Assembly (NCBI RefSeq): GCF_019049855.1 | Contig: NZ_JAHLSY010000011.1 | Coordinates: 27,278-91,277, forward strand | DNA: 64,000 bases | Direction of reading: 5' to 3' | Origin: Hydrogenophilus thiooxidans | GTDB lineage: Bacteria; Pseudomonadota; Gammaproteobacteria; Burkholderiales; Rhodocyclaceae | Shown: positions 36,922 through 46,155 of the stretch, piece after piece | How positions within the stretch are numbered: the stretch's first letter is position 1 | Layout: every line of letters begins with the position of its first letter | Notes under the pieces: generated by a model | Databases searched by the model: none | Told to the model about the DNA's origin: nothing | The model's input: the letters and a program-made list of their open reading frames with translations, nothing else | Position numbers and translations under genes: made by a program

Positions 36922-37523
36922 CAGGGGAAAACCTCGTTACGGCGCCAAAAAACTCCTATCCGCCAGGTGATTTGGCGATCTGGTTCTTCATTCTGGCAGA
37001 ACTGACCGCCTTTTTCGCGCTCTTTGCCACCTATGCGGTGAGCTACCGCATTCATTACCCCCTCTTTGCCGCGATGCAACCGACGCTCGACGCGAGGTGG
37101 GGGGCAGTGAATACTGTGTTGTTGCTGCTGGGCAGCTGGGGGGTAGCCAGGGCGGTGGTCGCAGCCAAAGCGGCGTCTCCTCAAGAGGGAAGACGCTCTA
37201 GCACTTGGCTCCTGCTTGGGGTGGCGTGTGGGTTTCTTTTTCTCGTTAGCAAAGGGTTCGAGTACGCAGCCAAGTTTCGCGCTGGCATCGATCTCGATAC
37301 CAACCTTTTTTTCACCTTCTACTTTTCCCTCACCGCCTTTCACGCGATGCACGTGCTGCTGGGCGTGGTGATCCTGGCGATCGTTGCCGTCAAAGCGAGG
37401 CACGGCTCCTACCACCGCGACGCCACTGTGGGGATCGAAACGGCGGCGAGTTACTGGCACATGGTCGATCTGGTATGGCTGATCCTCTTTCCACTTCTCT
37501 ACCTTCTGACGATTCCGGTTTGA
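36918..37523 (+). CDS. norE: NorE, cytochrome c oxidase subunit III-like protein
   Basis: A 201-aa inner-membrane protein with five to six spans, of the oxidase subunit III family (PGDLAIWFFILAELTAFFALF, FTFYFSLTAFHAMHVLLGVVIL, GIETAASYWHMVDLVWLILFPLLYL). NorE is not part of purified cNOR but raises NO reductase activity in other denitrifiers. A GTG at 36918 overlaps the nirN stop (GTGA) and has GAAGGA eight bases before it; the in-frame ATG at 36882 lies inside nirN and lacks such a site. It is carried at the end of the nir operon rather than with norCB. Confidence 0.88.
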   Translation: MTGENLVTAPKNSYPPGDLAIWFFILAELTAFFALFATYAVSYRIHYPLFAAMQPTLDARWGAVNTVLLLLGSWGVARAVVAAKAASPQEGRRSSTWLLLGVACGFLFLVSKGFEYAAKFRAGIDLDTNLFFTFYFSLTAFHAMHVLLGVVILAIVAVKARHGSYHRDATVGIETAASYWHMVDLVWLILFPLLYLLTIPV

Positions 37524-37531
37524 AAAAGGCG

Positions 37532-37813
37532 ATGGAAGATCCTGCAGCAGCAAAGCGCAGGCGCTTGATCGATGTCACTGCCCTGATCTTACTGGTCGCC
37601 ACGGTGGGAGCTGCCGCCCTGAGCGAATGGGGACGGCAGCAGGTTGCCGGCGAACGACTCTCGTACTTCCTCTTGCTCTTGGCGGTGGGTAAAGGGTTGG
37701 CGGTGGTCGATGTCTTCATGGACCTTCGTCCGGTAGTGTGGCGCTGGCGGGGGCTGCTCTGGACGTGGGTGGTCGGCGCCGTAGCCATTTGCGGCGCCCT
37801 GATCTTGGGTTGA
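37532..37813 (+). CDS. norF: NorF-like small membrane protein (oxidase subunit IV type)
   Basis: A 93-aa protein with three spans (LIDVTALILLVATVGAAAL, LSYFLLLLAVGKGLAVVDVFMDL, WTWVVGAVAICGALILG). The middle segment K-G-x-x-V-x-D-x-F-M is typical of the short subunit IV / NorF proteins that follow norE. The ATG at 37532 is 8 bp after norE; a TTG at 37520 overlapping the stop is the alternative. Probably the last well-supported gene of the nir transcript. Confidence 0.78.
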   Translation: MEDPAAAKRRRLIDVTALILLVATVGAAALSEWGRQQVAGERLSYFLLLLAVGKGLAVVDVFMDLRPVVWRWRGLLWTWVVGAVAICGALILG

Positions 37814-37854
37814 AGCTGAGCGAGTTTGTGTATGGTGTGTTGCAGGAGGAAGCC

Positions 37855-37968
37855 ATGTTTGAGTTTCTTTTCAGGAGAAAGCGCACGGGTCAGATGCAAC
37901 CCAAGCAATCTGAACCGCAGAAAAAAGCCCCGGCGGGCAGCGCCTGCCGGGGTCAATTCCCACGATAG
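37855..37968 (+). CDS. Possible 37-aa basic small protein after norF
   Basis: AGGAGG at 37844-37849 is a perfect ribosome site five bases before an ATG at 37855. The frame encodes MFEFLFRRKRTGQMQPKQ and 19 more residues, with a hydrophobic start and an Arg/Lys-rich body, and stops at 37968. Its last third covers the terminator hairpin of norB on the other strand. No family recognised. The strong start signal argues for real translation; the tail dictated by the hairpin argues that only the first 20 or so residues matter, if any. Confidence 0.4.
   Translation: MFEFLFRRKRTGQMQPKQSEPQKKAPAGSACRGQFPR
37921..37952 (-). terminator. Intrinsic terminator of norCB
   Basis: An 11-bp GC-rich stem (37928-37938 with 37942-37952, one G-U) around a three-base loop, with AAAAAA at 37921-37926 that reads as a U-run after the stem on the reverse strand. 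It lies 32 bp beyond the norB stop. Confidence 0.88.
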
Positions 37969-37983
37969 GAGAGCCCAACTCGG

Positions 37984-39411
<1,428 letters not shown>

Positions 39412-39433
39412 TTATCGGCAAAAGAACGGATCG

Positions 39434-39865
39434 TCAACCCTCGATGTTGGGCGGCCAGCCGTTGGTATCGATCTCCGAGGCGTAACGGAGGAATTCCACC
39501 AACGCGTCGAGCTCTTCCTCGGTGAGGTTGAACTGCGGCATTTGGCGCCGCCCCGGTGTGCCGGTCGGTTGTGCCTTGATCCAAGCCTTGATGAACTCAG
39601 GACCCCGCCGTTTGTAGACGTTGCCGAGTTCCGGCGCGAAGTAGGCGCCTTCCCCCAAAAGCGTGTGGCAGCCGATGCAGTTGTTTTCTTCCCAAACCCG
39701 TTTGCCCACGGCTACTTGGGGGTTGGCTTCGAGCAACGCACGGGCGTCACGCTGCGGCAACGCGCTTTCGGTATGGAACGTCAGCGCGAGAAAAAGCAAA
39801 AAAGAAAAAAGGGCGCCGCCATAGAAAATATTGCGGGCCGTTGTCGTGGAAAAGGTACTCCTCAT
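39434..39865 (-). CDS. norC: NorC, cytochrome c subunit of nitric oxide reductase
   Basis: A 143-aa membrane-anchored cytochrome. One N-terminal span (YGGALFSFLLFLALTF), then the periplasmic domain with heme site CIGCH at 63-67 and the axial Met in RRQMPQFNLTEEEL. It feeds electrons to NorB. The ATG at 39865 is chosen because AAGGAG lies seven bases upstream; an ATG ten codons earlier has no such site. norB follows 46 bp later. The operon starts from the DNR-type promoter at 39912-39953. Confidence 0.96.
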   Translation of the reverse strand: MRSTFSTTTARNIFYGGALFSFLLFLALTFHTESALPQRDARALLEANPQVAVGKRVWEENNCIGCHTLLGEGAYFAPELGNVYKRRGPEFIKAWIKAQPTGTPGRRQMPQFNLTEEELDALVEFLRYASEIDTNGWPPNIEG

Positions 39866-39911
39866 CGTTTGGCTCCTTGTCACAAAACCCGACAATGGGT
39901 TGGCAAGGAGC

Positions 39912-39953
39912 AGTCTAATGATTCGTGCGGAAAGATGCCTTGACCCGCGTCAA
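39912..39953 (-). promoter_or_regulatory. DNR-type box and -10 of norCB
   Basis: TTGACCCGCGTCAA at 39940-39953 is a perfect inverted repeat and a ten-of-ten consensus match. In the norC direction TAGACT (39917 to 39912) follows after exactly 22 bp, giving a start near 39905 and a 40-base leader. The box overlaps the last four bases of the upstream SirB2-family gene. Confidence 0.88.
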
Positions 39954-40351
39954 TTTATGGCAAAGCGTGGTGTCAGCCAACTGAGTGGGTGGTGGTAGAT
40001 CGCAGTGCCGACGAGCATCGCAACACACACCAACGCCACGATGCATGCACACCACTGTCCGCGGCGTGTCAGTGCGCGTTTGAGCGCAAAGTGCCCTGCG
40101 ATGATGTAGGCGAGTAACCAAAAGAATTTCGCCGTCAACCACGGTGTGGTGAAGGGGTATTGGCCGATCATCGCTGCCATTCCCAGCCCAGAAGTCAGCA
40201 GCAGGGTGTCGTTGATGTGGGGAAGGACACGGGTTAGTGGCGCGTGTAGCCAAGGGTGGGAGCGAAGCCGCCAAGTAAAGCGAAGAAGAAATCCGGTGAT
40301 GGTGAGCGTAACGGTGGTGAGATGCAGGTGTTTGAGCAGAATGTAACTCAT
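39950..40351 (-). CDS. SirB2-family membrane protein
   Basis: A 133-aa protein with four spans, starting MSYILLKHLHLTTVTLTITG. The pattern HLHLTTVTLTITGFLLRFTWR, LPHINDTLLLTSGLGMAAMIGQYPF and LTAKFFWLLAYIIAGHFALKR is characteristic of SirB2, a small family without an assigned reaction. Its several histidines in or near membrane spans (LKHLH, LPHIND, AGHFA) could bind heme. Last gene of a four-gene operon with hemerythrin; start overlaps the previous stop by 4 bp. Confidence 0.82.
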   Translation of the reverse strand: MSYILLKHLHLTTVTLTITGFLLRFTWRLRSHPWLHAPLTRVLPHINDTLLLTSGLGMAAMIGQYPFTTPWLTAKFFWLLAYIIAGHFALKRALTRRGQWCACIVALVCVAMLVGTAIYHHPLSWLTPRFAIN

Positions 40352-41670
40352 GACGTAGCGATTTGAGCGGATTCTGTGGGGTCGAGATGTTTTCGTTCCC
40401 ATTCGTTGAAGAGTTGCCACGCGTGCCAGAGGATGCGCGCGAGTTGCACTGCCGTGGCAATCACCGCGATGCCCGCAACGCGGCTCATCGGTTCCGGCAG
40501 GAAAACGGCGGCGAAAAGAAGCAAAAGCGTTGCTAGCCAGAGCCAACGCAACCGTTCGCCTTCCTTTTCCGGGGTGATCTTGAGCATCGTCGGCGGAAAA
40601 CCTTTGCGGTTGGGCATCTGTTGGATGTTGAGCCAGGTAAGGAAGGGAATGATCTTGATCCACATCGCGCAGATCACCCCGGCGAATCCGCCCCAGAAGA
40701 CCATGATGCCGACAAGGAATGGAGAAAACTCAGGCAAAGTGGCACTGGCAAAGGCCATCGCCACGGCAAGACATAGGGCGATCATCGCGCCCCGCCAAAG
40801 GTGCCCTGTGGTCTCCCGTTTTTTGCGTTTGCTGCGATCTTGCAGGGCGAGCGTTTGTGCCGCGAATGCCCACGCCAACCAGCCAACGCCAAGGACTACC
40901 CAGAGCGGTGTCTTTTCCGGATGGATGACGCTGAAGATGAATGTGATGAGTGCGGCTCCCCAGAGCGCAGTGGTGAAACGCCGTCGCGTGGTAGGGGGGA
41001 ATACCGGTGTGAGTTGGAACATCGGCACAACGACGAACCCAACCGTAGCAACCAGCGCCAAGCCCCACAGCCCCCACGCCGCGCTCAGATGCAGTGTCAC
41101 CCATTGCAGATGGTCGAACGCGAAATGGTCTGGGGCGATTCGCTGCAGGAGGAGCAGCGCACCGAGGGCTACCGTGAGCCCGAGCCCCGCGGCAACCCAG
41201 CGCAGATCGCGGATGCTGTCGGAAAGCGAGGGGATGCGCAGCAGCAACCACAGGGTGAGGAACGCAACTGGAGCCAGTGCGGCAAGCAGCAACGCGAGCG
41301 CAACGCCAGCGAGCGCGTGGGCGACGCTGGGCGAACCGGTCCAGAGGAAGTGCGCAGCCAACGCCAAGACCCCGCCAGCAAAAGCAGCCAGCGGCCAGCG
41401 GCTTTGCCGCCATCGTTGTGGCCAGCTTTGCCCGGAGAGCACGGGGATGACCTGCATCAACGCGCCGACCATCACCGAACCCATGAAACCGAGCGCAAAA
41501 AGGTGGGTGAGCGCCAACGCAGCAGGATGCCAGCGACTCAAAAAGAGCTCAGGTCCTTCGCTGAGGAGCAAAACGCCCGCAAGTACCAGAAAAAAAGGGG
41601 CGAGCGCAAACCAACCCATCGGCATCCGATACGCGGGCGCAGCTTCGATACGCAGATCGGCGGTCTTCAC
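40348..41670 (-). CDS. Multi-pass membrane protein of the denitrification cluster (12-span, NnrS/oxidase subunit I-like layout)
   Basis: A 440-aa inner-membrane protein with about 12 spans. Recurrent features are HPAALALTHLFALGFMGSVM, ALMQVIPVLSGQSWP, LQWVTLHLSAAWGLWGLAL and WIKIIPFLTWLNIQQ. Histidines at the ends of spans and the overall layout recall NnrS and heme-copper-oxidase subunit I proteins, but the NorB/oxidase ligand motifs are absent. I cannot assign a named family. It overlaps both neighbours by 4 bp and shares the DNR-type promoter with hemerythrin, so a role in NO or metal handling is the most reasonable guess. Confidence 0.7.
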   Translation of the reverse strand: MKTADLRIEAAPAYRMPMGWFALAPFFLVLAGVLLLSEGPELFLSRWHPAALALTHLFALGFMGSVMVGALMQVIPVLSGQSWPQRWRQSRWPLAAFAGGVLALAAHFLWTGSPSVAHALAGVALALLLAALAPVAFLTLWLLLRIPSLSDSIRDLRWVAAGLGLTVALGALLLLQRIAPDHFAFDHLQWVTLHLSAAWGLWGLALVATVGFVVVPMFQLTPVFPPTTRRRFTTALWGAALITFIFSVIHPEKTPLWVVLGVGWLAWAFAAQTLALQDRSKRKKRETTGHLWRGAMIALCLAVAMAFASATLPEFSPFLVGIMVFWGGFAGVICAMWIKIIPFLTWLNIQQMPNRKGFPPTMLKITPEKEGERLRWLWLATLLLLFAAVFLPEPMSRVAGIAVIATAVQLARILWHAWQLFNEWERKHLDPTESAQIATS

Positions 41671-41954
41671 GGGTAGGGTTTCCAGATGCGTACTTCAACC
41701 GTGCCGTCGTCGTGGTCGTGGCAGGAATAGCGCCACCCCCATTCGTCCAACGCCTCGAAGAGCGGGAGAGGATGGCGATAGAGCAACAAGCGGATCCACT
41801 GGTCTGGGTGCAGCGTCTCTAACGTCTCGATGGTCCGGTTGAAGGGTTCCGGTGGCAGCCAAGTGCGGGCGTCGATCGTGACACATCCGACTTCGGTAAA
41901 GCCGGGCGGTGGTTCCGCCCAAGGCTTGTCGTGCGCTACCGCGGGATCACTCAT
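41667..41954 (-). CDS. DUF2249 domain protein
   Basis: A 95-aa soluble protein. The DUF2249 pattern is clear: IDARTWLPPEPFNRTIETLETL, then RLLLYRHPLPLFEALDEWGWRYSCHDHDDGTVEVRIWKP. The fold is related to TusA-like domains, without the sulfur-carrier Cys. Such proteins very often accompany hemerythrin-like proteins and denitrification genes, but the function is unknown. Coupled by 4-bp overlaps to hemerythrin upstream and the membrane protein downstream. Confidence 0.85.
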   Translation of the reverse strand: MSDPAVAHDKPWAEPPPGFTEVGCVTIDARTWLPPEPFNRTIETLETLHPDQWIRLLLYRHPLPLFEALDEWGWRYSCHDHDDGTVEVRIWKPYP

Positions 41955-42376
41955 ACGGTCTCCTGAAGTTGGGTGACGAATTCGGTGCCCAAGAGTTGGT
42001 CACACATCGGGTAGAGCACGTTTTCCTCTTTGAGGTTGTGCTGCTGATTCATGATGAGTAACGTCTCGACCACCCCGCGCAAATTTTCTGCATCGTGTTC
42101 GGCGACTGCGGCGTCACCTTCTGCCAGCAGTTCGCGCATCTGATCGTGTTCCATGCGCATCACGCGGGTGGGACCTTGCGTGATTCCGCTTTTCGCTTCG
42201 AACGCGGGAAAGAGGGTTTCTTCCTCCACCGCAAAGTGGCGTAAGAGGTCATCGGCGAGCGCCCGCCACGCGGTCGTGATCGCGTCCCAGTCCTCGTTGT
42301 CCAGGACGTTTTCCAACTGGGAAAAGAGCGTTTCACAATGGCGGTGTTCCGCGGTGAGGTGTTCTGCGATCGTCAT
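41951..42376 (-). CDS. Hemerythrin-like HHE domain protein
   Basis: A 141-aa four-helix diiron protein. Ligand residues are visible: His in TAEHRHCETLF, His47 and Glu51 in LLRHFAVEEETLFP, EHDQMRELL, and the pair in NQQHNLKEENVLYPMCDQLL. Related proteins (hemerythrins, YtfE/DnrN) bind O2 or NO, or repair iron centres damaged by NO. It lacks the N-terminal ScdA domain of YtfE. First gene of a four-gene operon expressed from the DNR-type promoter at 42410-42451, which supports a role during denitrification. Confidence 0.88.
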   Translation of the reverse strand: MTIAEHLTAEHRHCETLFSQLENVLDNEDWDAITTAWRALADDLLRHFAVEEETLFPAFEAKSGITQGPTRVMRMEHDQMRELLAEGDAAVAEHDAENLRGVVETLLIMNQQHNLKEENVLYPMCDQLLGTEFVTQLQETV

Positions 42377-42409
42377 CGCCGTGCTCCTTTGGGTGTGCTT
42401 AGGATGTCG

Positions 42410-42451
42410 ATTCTATAGGCCAGAAAGCGCGGTTGCGATGACATAGATCAA
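42410..42451 (-). promoter_or_regulatory. DNR-type box and -10 of the hemerythrin operon
   Basis: In the gene direction TTGATCTATGTCAT (42451 to 42438) matches nine of ten fixed positions; the half-sites are identical to those of the nirE box. TAGAAT (42415 to 42410), a five-of-six -10, follows after exactly 22 bp. Predicted start is near 42403, 27 bases before the hemerythrin ATG. Confidence 0.82.
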
Positions 42452-42468
42452 AAAATGTACCGGTCCGT

Positions 42469-42495
42469 TTGGACAGCACCGAGCGAAGGTACAAT
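42469..42495 (+). promoter_or_regulatory. Probable sigma-70 promoter of ugd
   Basis: TTGGAC (42469-42474) and TACAAT (42490-42495) lie 15 bp apart, a slightly short spacer, and 29 bp before the ugd ATG, which has its own AAGGAG. Confidence 0.5.
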
Positions 42496-42523
42496 CGTCA
42501 CCGAATAGAAAAAGGAGAATGCG

Positions 42524-43876
42524 ATGAAACTGGCTGTGATCGGAACGGGTTACGTGGGATTGGTGACCGGTGCCTGTTTTGCCGAAATGGGTAACACGGT
42601 TTGGTGCGTCGATATCGACGCTGAGAAGATCGAAGGGTTGAAAGCGGGACGGTTGCCGATCTACGAACCCGGGCTCGATGAGATCGTCGAGCGCAACGCG
42701 CGGGAGGGCAGGTTGCACTTCACCACGCAACTTGCGGATGCTGCTCAAGCGTGTGACCTTTTCTTCATTGCGGTGGGCACACCCCCGCAAGAAGACGGTT
42801 CGGCCGACCTGCAACATGTGCTCGCGGTGGCGCGGCAGATCGGTGCGGTGATCGAGCGGGATGCAATCGTCGTCGACAAATCGACCGTTCCGGTGGGTAC
42901 TGCCGAGCAGGTGAAGGCGGAAGTGGAGGCGGCGCTCGCCGCGCGCGGCAAATCGTTGGCGGTTGCGGTGGTCTCCAACCCCGAGTTCCTCAAAGAGGGT
43001 GCGGCGGTCGAGGATTTCATGCGTCCCGACCGCATCGTGGTGGGCACCGACGACGAGCGGGCGCGCTCGGTGATGGCAGAGCTCTACGCGCCGTTCAACC
43101 GCAGCCATCAGCGCGTGATCTATATGGGGGTGCGCGACGCCGAAATGACCAAATACGCGGCCAATGCGATGCTCGCCACCAAAATCAGCTTCATGAACGA
43201 GATCGCGACGCTCTGTGAGCAGTACGATGTCGACGTCGAAAAGGTGCGTATCGGGATCGGCTCCGACGCGCGCATCGGCTACCATTTCATCTACCCAGGC
43301 GCGGGTTACGGCGGCTCGTGCTTCCCCAAGGATGTCAAAGCGCTCGTGCAGATGGCACGGCGCGTCGGAGTAGAACCACTCGTGCTCGACGCGGTGGAAG
43401 CGCGCAATGCGGCGCAAAAACAGACGTTACTCAACAAGATCGTCGCGCGTTTCGGTGAATCGCTTGCTGGGCGCACGTTTGGTGTTTGGGGGCTGGCATT
43501 CAAGCCGGGCACCGACGACATGCGCGAAGCGCCGTCGATTCCGCTCATCACGGGGCTCATCGAACGGGGCGCGTGTGTGAAGGCCTACGATCCGGTGGCG
43601 ATTGCGAACGCGCAGAAGGTATTTCCGCAGGATTGGCAAACCGAAGAACGGCTCATTTTCACGACACACCAGTATGGCGCACTCGAAGGGGCGGATGCGA
43701 TGGTGCTCGTCACCGAATGGAAGCCGTTCCGCCACCCTGACTTCGAGGCGGTGAAGCGGTTGCTGAAATCGCCGGCGGTGATCTTTGACGGCCGCAACCA
43801 GTACGATCCGGAGGCGCTTGCGCGCGAAGGGATCGTCTATTACGGAATCGGACGGCGCAACCGCCTTGCCCAGTGA
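42524..43876 (+). CDS. ugd: UDP-glucose 6-dehydrogenase
   Basis: A 450-aa cytosolic enzyme oxidising UDP-glucose to UDP-glucuronate with two NAD+. The N-terminal Rossmann motif is [19 protein letters not shown]; the catalytic Cys is in [30 protein letters not shown] and [10 protein letters not shown] belong to the C-terminal UDP-binding domain. The product serves capsule, exopolysaccharide or LPS sugars, but no glycan genes lie nearby. AAAGGAG is seven bases before the ATG. A single-gene unit ending at the inverted repeat at 43936. Confidence 0.97.
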   Translation: MKLAVIGTGYVGLVTGACFAEMGNTVWCVDIDAEKIEGLKAGRLPIYEPGLDEIVERNAREGRLHFTTQLADAAQACDLFFIAVGTPPQEDGSADLQHVLAVARQIGAVIERDAIVVDKSTVPVGTAEQVKAEVEAALAARGKSLAVAVVSNPEFLKEGAAVEDFMRPDRIVVGTDDERARSVMAELYAPFNRSHQRVIYMGVRDAEMTKYAANAMLATKISFMNEIATLCEQYDVDVEKVRIGIGSDARIGYHFIYPGAGYGGSCFPKDVKALVQMARRVGVEPLVLDAVEARNAAQKQTLLNKIVARFGESLAGRTFGVWGLAFKPGTDDMREAPSIPLITGLIERGACVKAYDPVAIANAQKVFPQDWQTEERLIFTTHQYGALEGADAMVLVTEWKPFRHPDFEAVKRLLKSPAVIFDGRNQYDPEALAREGIVYYGIGRRNRLAQ

Positions 43877-43935
43877 GGTGCGTCCCGAATAGGCCGCTGG
43901 TTGTGTGCAAAGTCCGGTAAACGGTCGTGGTGATG

Positions 43936-43967
43936 CCCCTTTTGGCTGCGCACGCAGCCAAAAGGGG
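43936..43967. terminator. Bidirectional terminator between ugd and metY
   Basis: A perfect 15-bp inverted repeat (43936-43950 and 43953-43967) separated by CA. The stem ends in CCCCTTTT and AAAAGGGG, so a run of U is available on both strands within the stem, as in convergent-gene terminators. It lies 59 bp after ugd and 20 bp after the metY stop. Confidence 0.75.
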
Positions 43968-43987
43968 GTGACGGTCTGAAAGCGCCG

Positions 43988-45259
43988 TTACGCAGCGGCA
44001 AGCGCTTGGTCGAGGTCTTCGATCAGGTCGTCGACGTGCTCGATCCCGATCGAAAGCCGAATCATGTCCTCACTGACCCCCGCTTTTTCGAGCTCTTCCG
44101 GTGCCAGCTGACGGTGGGTGGTCGATGCCGGATGGCAGGCGAGCGACTTGCAGTCGCCGATATTGACCAGCCGCGTGAAGAGTTTGAGCGCGTCTTGAAA
44201 GCGCGCCCCGGCTTCCCGTCCGCCTTTGACGCCGAAATTGAGGATGCCCGAAGCGCGCCCGTTCATGTATTTCTGCACGAGCGGATAGCTGGGGTGGTCG
44301 GGAAGCCCAGCGTAGTTGACCCACGCCACTTTCGGGTGGTTTTTCAGGAATTCGGCAATCTGGACGGCGTTTTCGCAGATGCGGTCCATCCGCACGGCGA
44401 GCGTTTCGATTCCTTGCAGAATGAGGAACGCGTTGAACGGGCTGATCGCTGCACCCATGTTGCGTAGCGGCACGACGCGCGCGCGCCCGATATAGGCGGC
44501 TTGTCCCAGCGCTTCGGTATAGACCACGCCGTGGTAGGAGACGTCCGGTTCGTTGAGACGGCGGAACTTCTCAGGATATTCGGCCCAGGGGAATTTGCCG
44601 CTATCGACGATGATGCCACCGAGCGTCGTTCCGTGTCCGCCCAGGTACTTGGTGAGGGCATGGACGACGATATCGGCACCATACTCGAACGGACGGCAGA
44701 GGTAAGGGGTGGGAACGGTGTTGTCGACGATCAGCGGAATGCCGTGGCGGTGCGCGATCTCTGCGAGCTGTTCGAAATCGGTGACGTTGCCGAGCGGGTT
44801 GCCGACCGATTCGCAGAAGAGCGCTTTGGTGTTGGCGTCGATCAACCGTTCGAACGACGCGGGGTCACGGTAGTCGGCAAAGCGGACTTCGATGCCGAAC
44901 TGCGGCAACGTGTGCGCAAAGAGGTTGTACGTACCGCCGTAGAGCGTCGAACTCGTCACGATGTTGTCGCCATTTTCGGCGATCGTGAGGATCGCGTAGG
45001 TGATCGCGGCCATCCCCGAAGCGAGCGCAAGCGCGCCAACGCCCCCTTCGAGCGCGGCAACCCGCGCTTCGAGCACCGCTTGGGTCGGGTTCATGATTCG
45101 GGTGTAGATGTTGCCTTGGACCTTGAGGTCGAAAAGGTCGGCGCCGTGCTGGGTATTGTCGAACGCATACGAGGTGGTTTGATAGATGGGTACCGCGACC
45201 GCTTTCGTCGTGGGGTCGGGGGAATAGCCGGCATGGATCAATTGCGTTTCGAACCGCAT
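43988..45259 (-). CDS. metY: O-acetylhomoserine sulfhydrylase (aminocarboxypropyltransferase)
   Basis: A 423-aa PLP enzyme making homocysteine from O-acetylhomoserine and sulfide. ETQLIHAGYSPDPTTKAVAVPIYQTTSY is the family N-terminus, YTRIMNPTQAVLEARVAALEGG follows, and the PLP Lys204 is in HALTKYLGGHG. CHPASTTHRQL and IRLSIGIEHVDDLIEDLDQAL close the protein. About 425 aa and the segment SGKFPWAEYPEKFRRLNEPD favour MetY over cystathionine synthase. AGGAGAG precedes the ATG. No SAM riboswitch is visible in the short leader. Confidence 0.95.
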   Translation of the reverse strand: MRFETQLIHAGYSPDPTTKAVAVPIYQTTSYAFDNTQHGADLFDLKVQGNIYTRIMNPTQAVLEARVAALEGGVGALALASGMAAITYAILTIAENGDNIVTSSTLYGGTYNLFAHTLPQFGIEVRFADYRDPASFERLIDANTKALFCESVGNPLGNVTDFEQLAEIAHRHGIPLIVDNTVPTPYLCRPFEYGADIVVHALTKYLGGHGTTLGGIIVDSGKFPWAEYPEKFRRLNEPDVSYHGVVYTEALGQAAYIGRARVVPLRNMGAAISPFNAFLILQGIETLAVRMDRICENAVQIAEFLKNHPKVAWVNYAGLPDHPSYPLVQKYMNGRASGILNFGVKGGREAGARFQDALKLFTRLVNIGDCKSLACHPASTTHRQLAPEELEKAGVSEDMIRLSIGIEHVDDLIEDLDQALAAA

Positions 45260-45271
45260 ACGTCTCTCCTC

Positions 45272-45300
45272 TTGACTGGTATTTCGGTGGCTGATACTTT
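45272..45300 (+). promoter_or_regulatory. Sigma-70 promoter of the DUF2189 gene
   Basis: TTGACT (45272-45277), a 17-bp spacer and TACTTT (45295-45300). The small inverted repeat TGATA-CTT-TATCA at 45292-45304 overlaps the -10 and could be an operator. The leader to the ATG at 45382 is about 75 bases. Confidence 0.6.
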
Positions 45301-45381
45301 ATCATGGGAAAAAAGCGTCATGTCTTGGACGGCATCACGTGTGATAAGCATATCCCCCACGCGACCACGAAAGGAGCGCCC

Positions 45382-46155
45382 ATGGAGGAGAAAGCGTTAG
45401 CGGTTCGAACGGTGGGCATCGACGCCCCGCTGCGTTGGTTACGGAAAGGGTGGGAGGATCTTCGCTACGATCCCCTTTCGTCGTTGGGTTTTGGCGTGGT
45501 ATTTGCGATCGGCGGTGGGCTGATCGTCTTGGCTACCCTTCGCGCGCCGCACCTGATGGCGGTTGCGTTTTCCGGGTTTTTTCTGCTTGCACCGCTCTTG
45601 GCCGCGGGACTCTACGCGTTGAGCCGATTACGGGGCACGGTCGAGCGGCCAGCCTTTTTCGACGCGCTGGCGTTGGTCAAAGCGAAAAAAGCGAGTCTGG
45701 CCCAAGTGGGGCTGGGGTTGCTCTTGGTGATGTTGGTCTGGGAGCGTTTCACCGCGATGCTGTTTGCGGTTCTTGCGTCACCGGAAACCGCGTCGCCGAC
45801 CATCGCGGCGTTGATCGTTTCGGGAGAGGAGTGGCCGCTCGTCGTCGCGTGGTTCGTGACCGGCGGGTTGGTTGCTGCGGGGATATTTACCGTGACCGTG
45901 GTTTCCGTTCCGCTGCTTTTGGATCGCGACGTCGATCTTTTTACTGCGGTCGCGACCAGTGTCCAAGTGGTGCGCACGAACCCTTGGCCGATGGCGGTCT
46001 GGGCGGCTTGGATCGTAGGCTTGACATTGCTGGGGTACGCGCTGGTGCTCTTTGGTTTGGCGGTAACCCTGCCGCTTCTTGGTCACGCCACTTGGCACGC
46101 TTATCGCGAGTTGGTGGGTGACGCGTCGTCCCAAACAGCAGGCAGCAACCCATGA
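45382..46155 (+). CDS. DUF2189 membrane protein
   Basis: A 257-aa inner-membrane protein with six predicted spans. WLRKGWEDLRYDPLSSLGFGVVFAIGG near the N-terminus, PLLAAGLYALSRL and the C-terminal LPLLGHATWHAYRELV define DUF2189, a family of unknown function common in proteobacteria. The ATG at 45382 is preferred over an in-frame ATG at 45304 because AAGGAG lies five bases before it and the promoter lies in between. Its last 55 bp overlap the pabB-pabC tail on the opposite strand. Confidence 0.85.
   Translation: MEEKALAVRTVGIDAPLRWLRKGWEDLRYDPLSSLGFGVVFAIGGGLIVLATLRAPHLMAVAFSGFFLLAPLLAAGLYALSRLRGTVERPAFFDALALVKAKKASLAQVGLGLLLVMLVWERFTAMLFAVLASPETASPTIAALIVSGEEWPLVVAWFVTGGLVAAGIFTVTVVSVPLLLDRDVDLFTAVATSVQVVRTNPWPMAVWAAWIVGLTLLGYALVLFGLAVTLPLLGHATWHAYRELVGDASSQTAGSNP

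Noticed and set aside
40376..41842. 488-codon plus-strand frame opposite the 12-span membrane protein gene
   Set aside because: Ser/Thr/Ala/Arg-rich antisense shadow; the reverse strand has a coherent membrane protein with coupled neighbours.
45260..45304. Possible SAM riboswitch before metY
   Set aside because: The leader is too short and shows no kink-turn or multi-stem fold; only a ribosome site and a small inverted repeat are seen.
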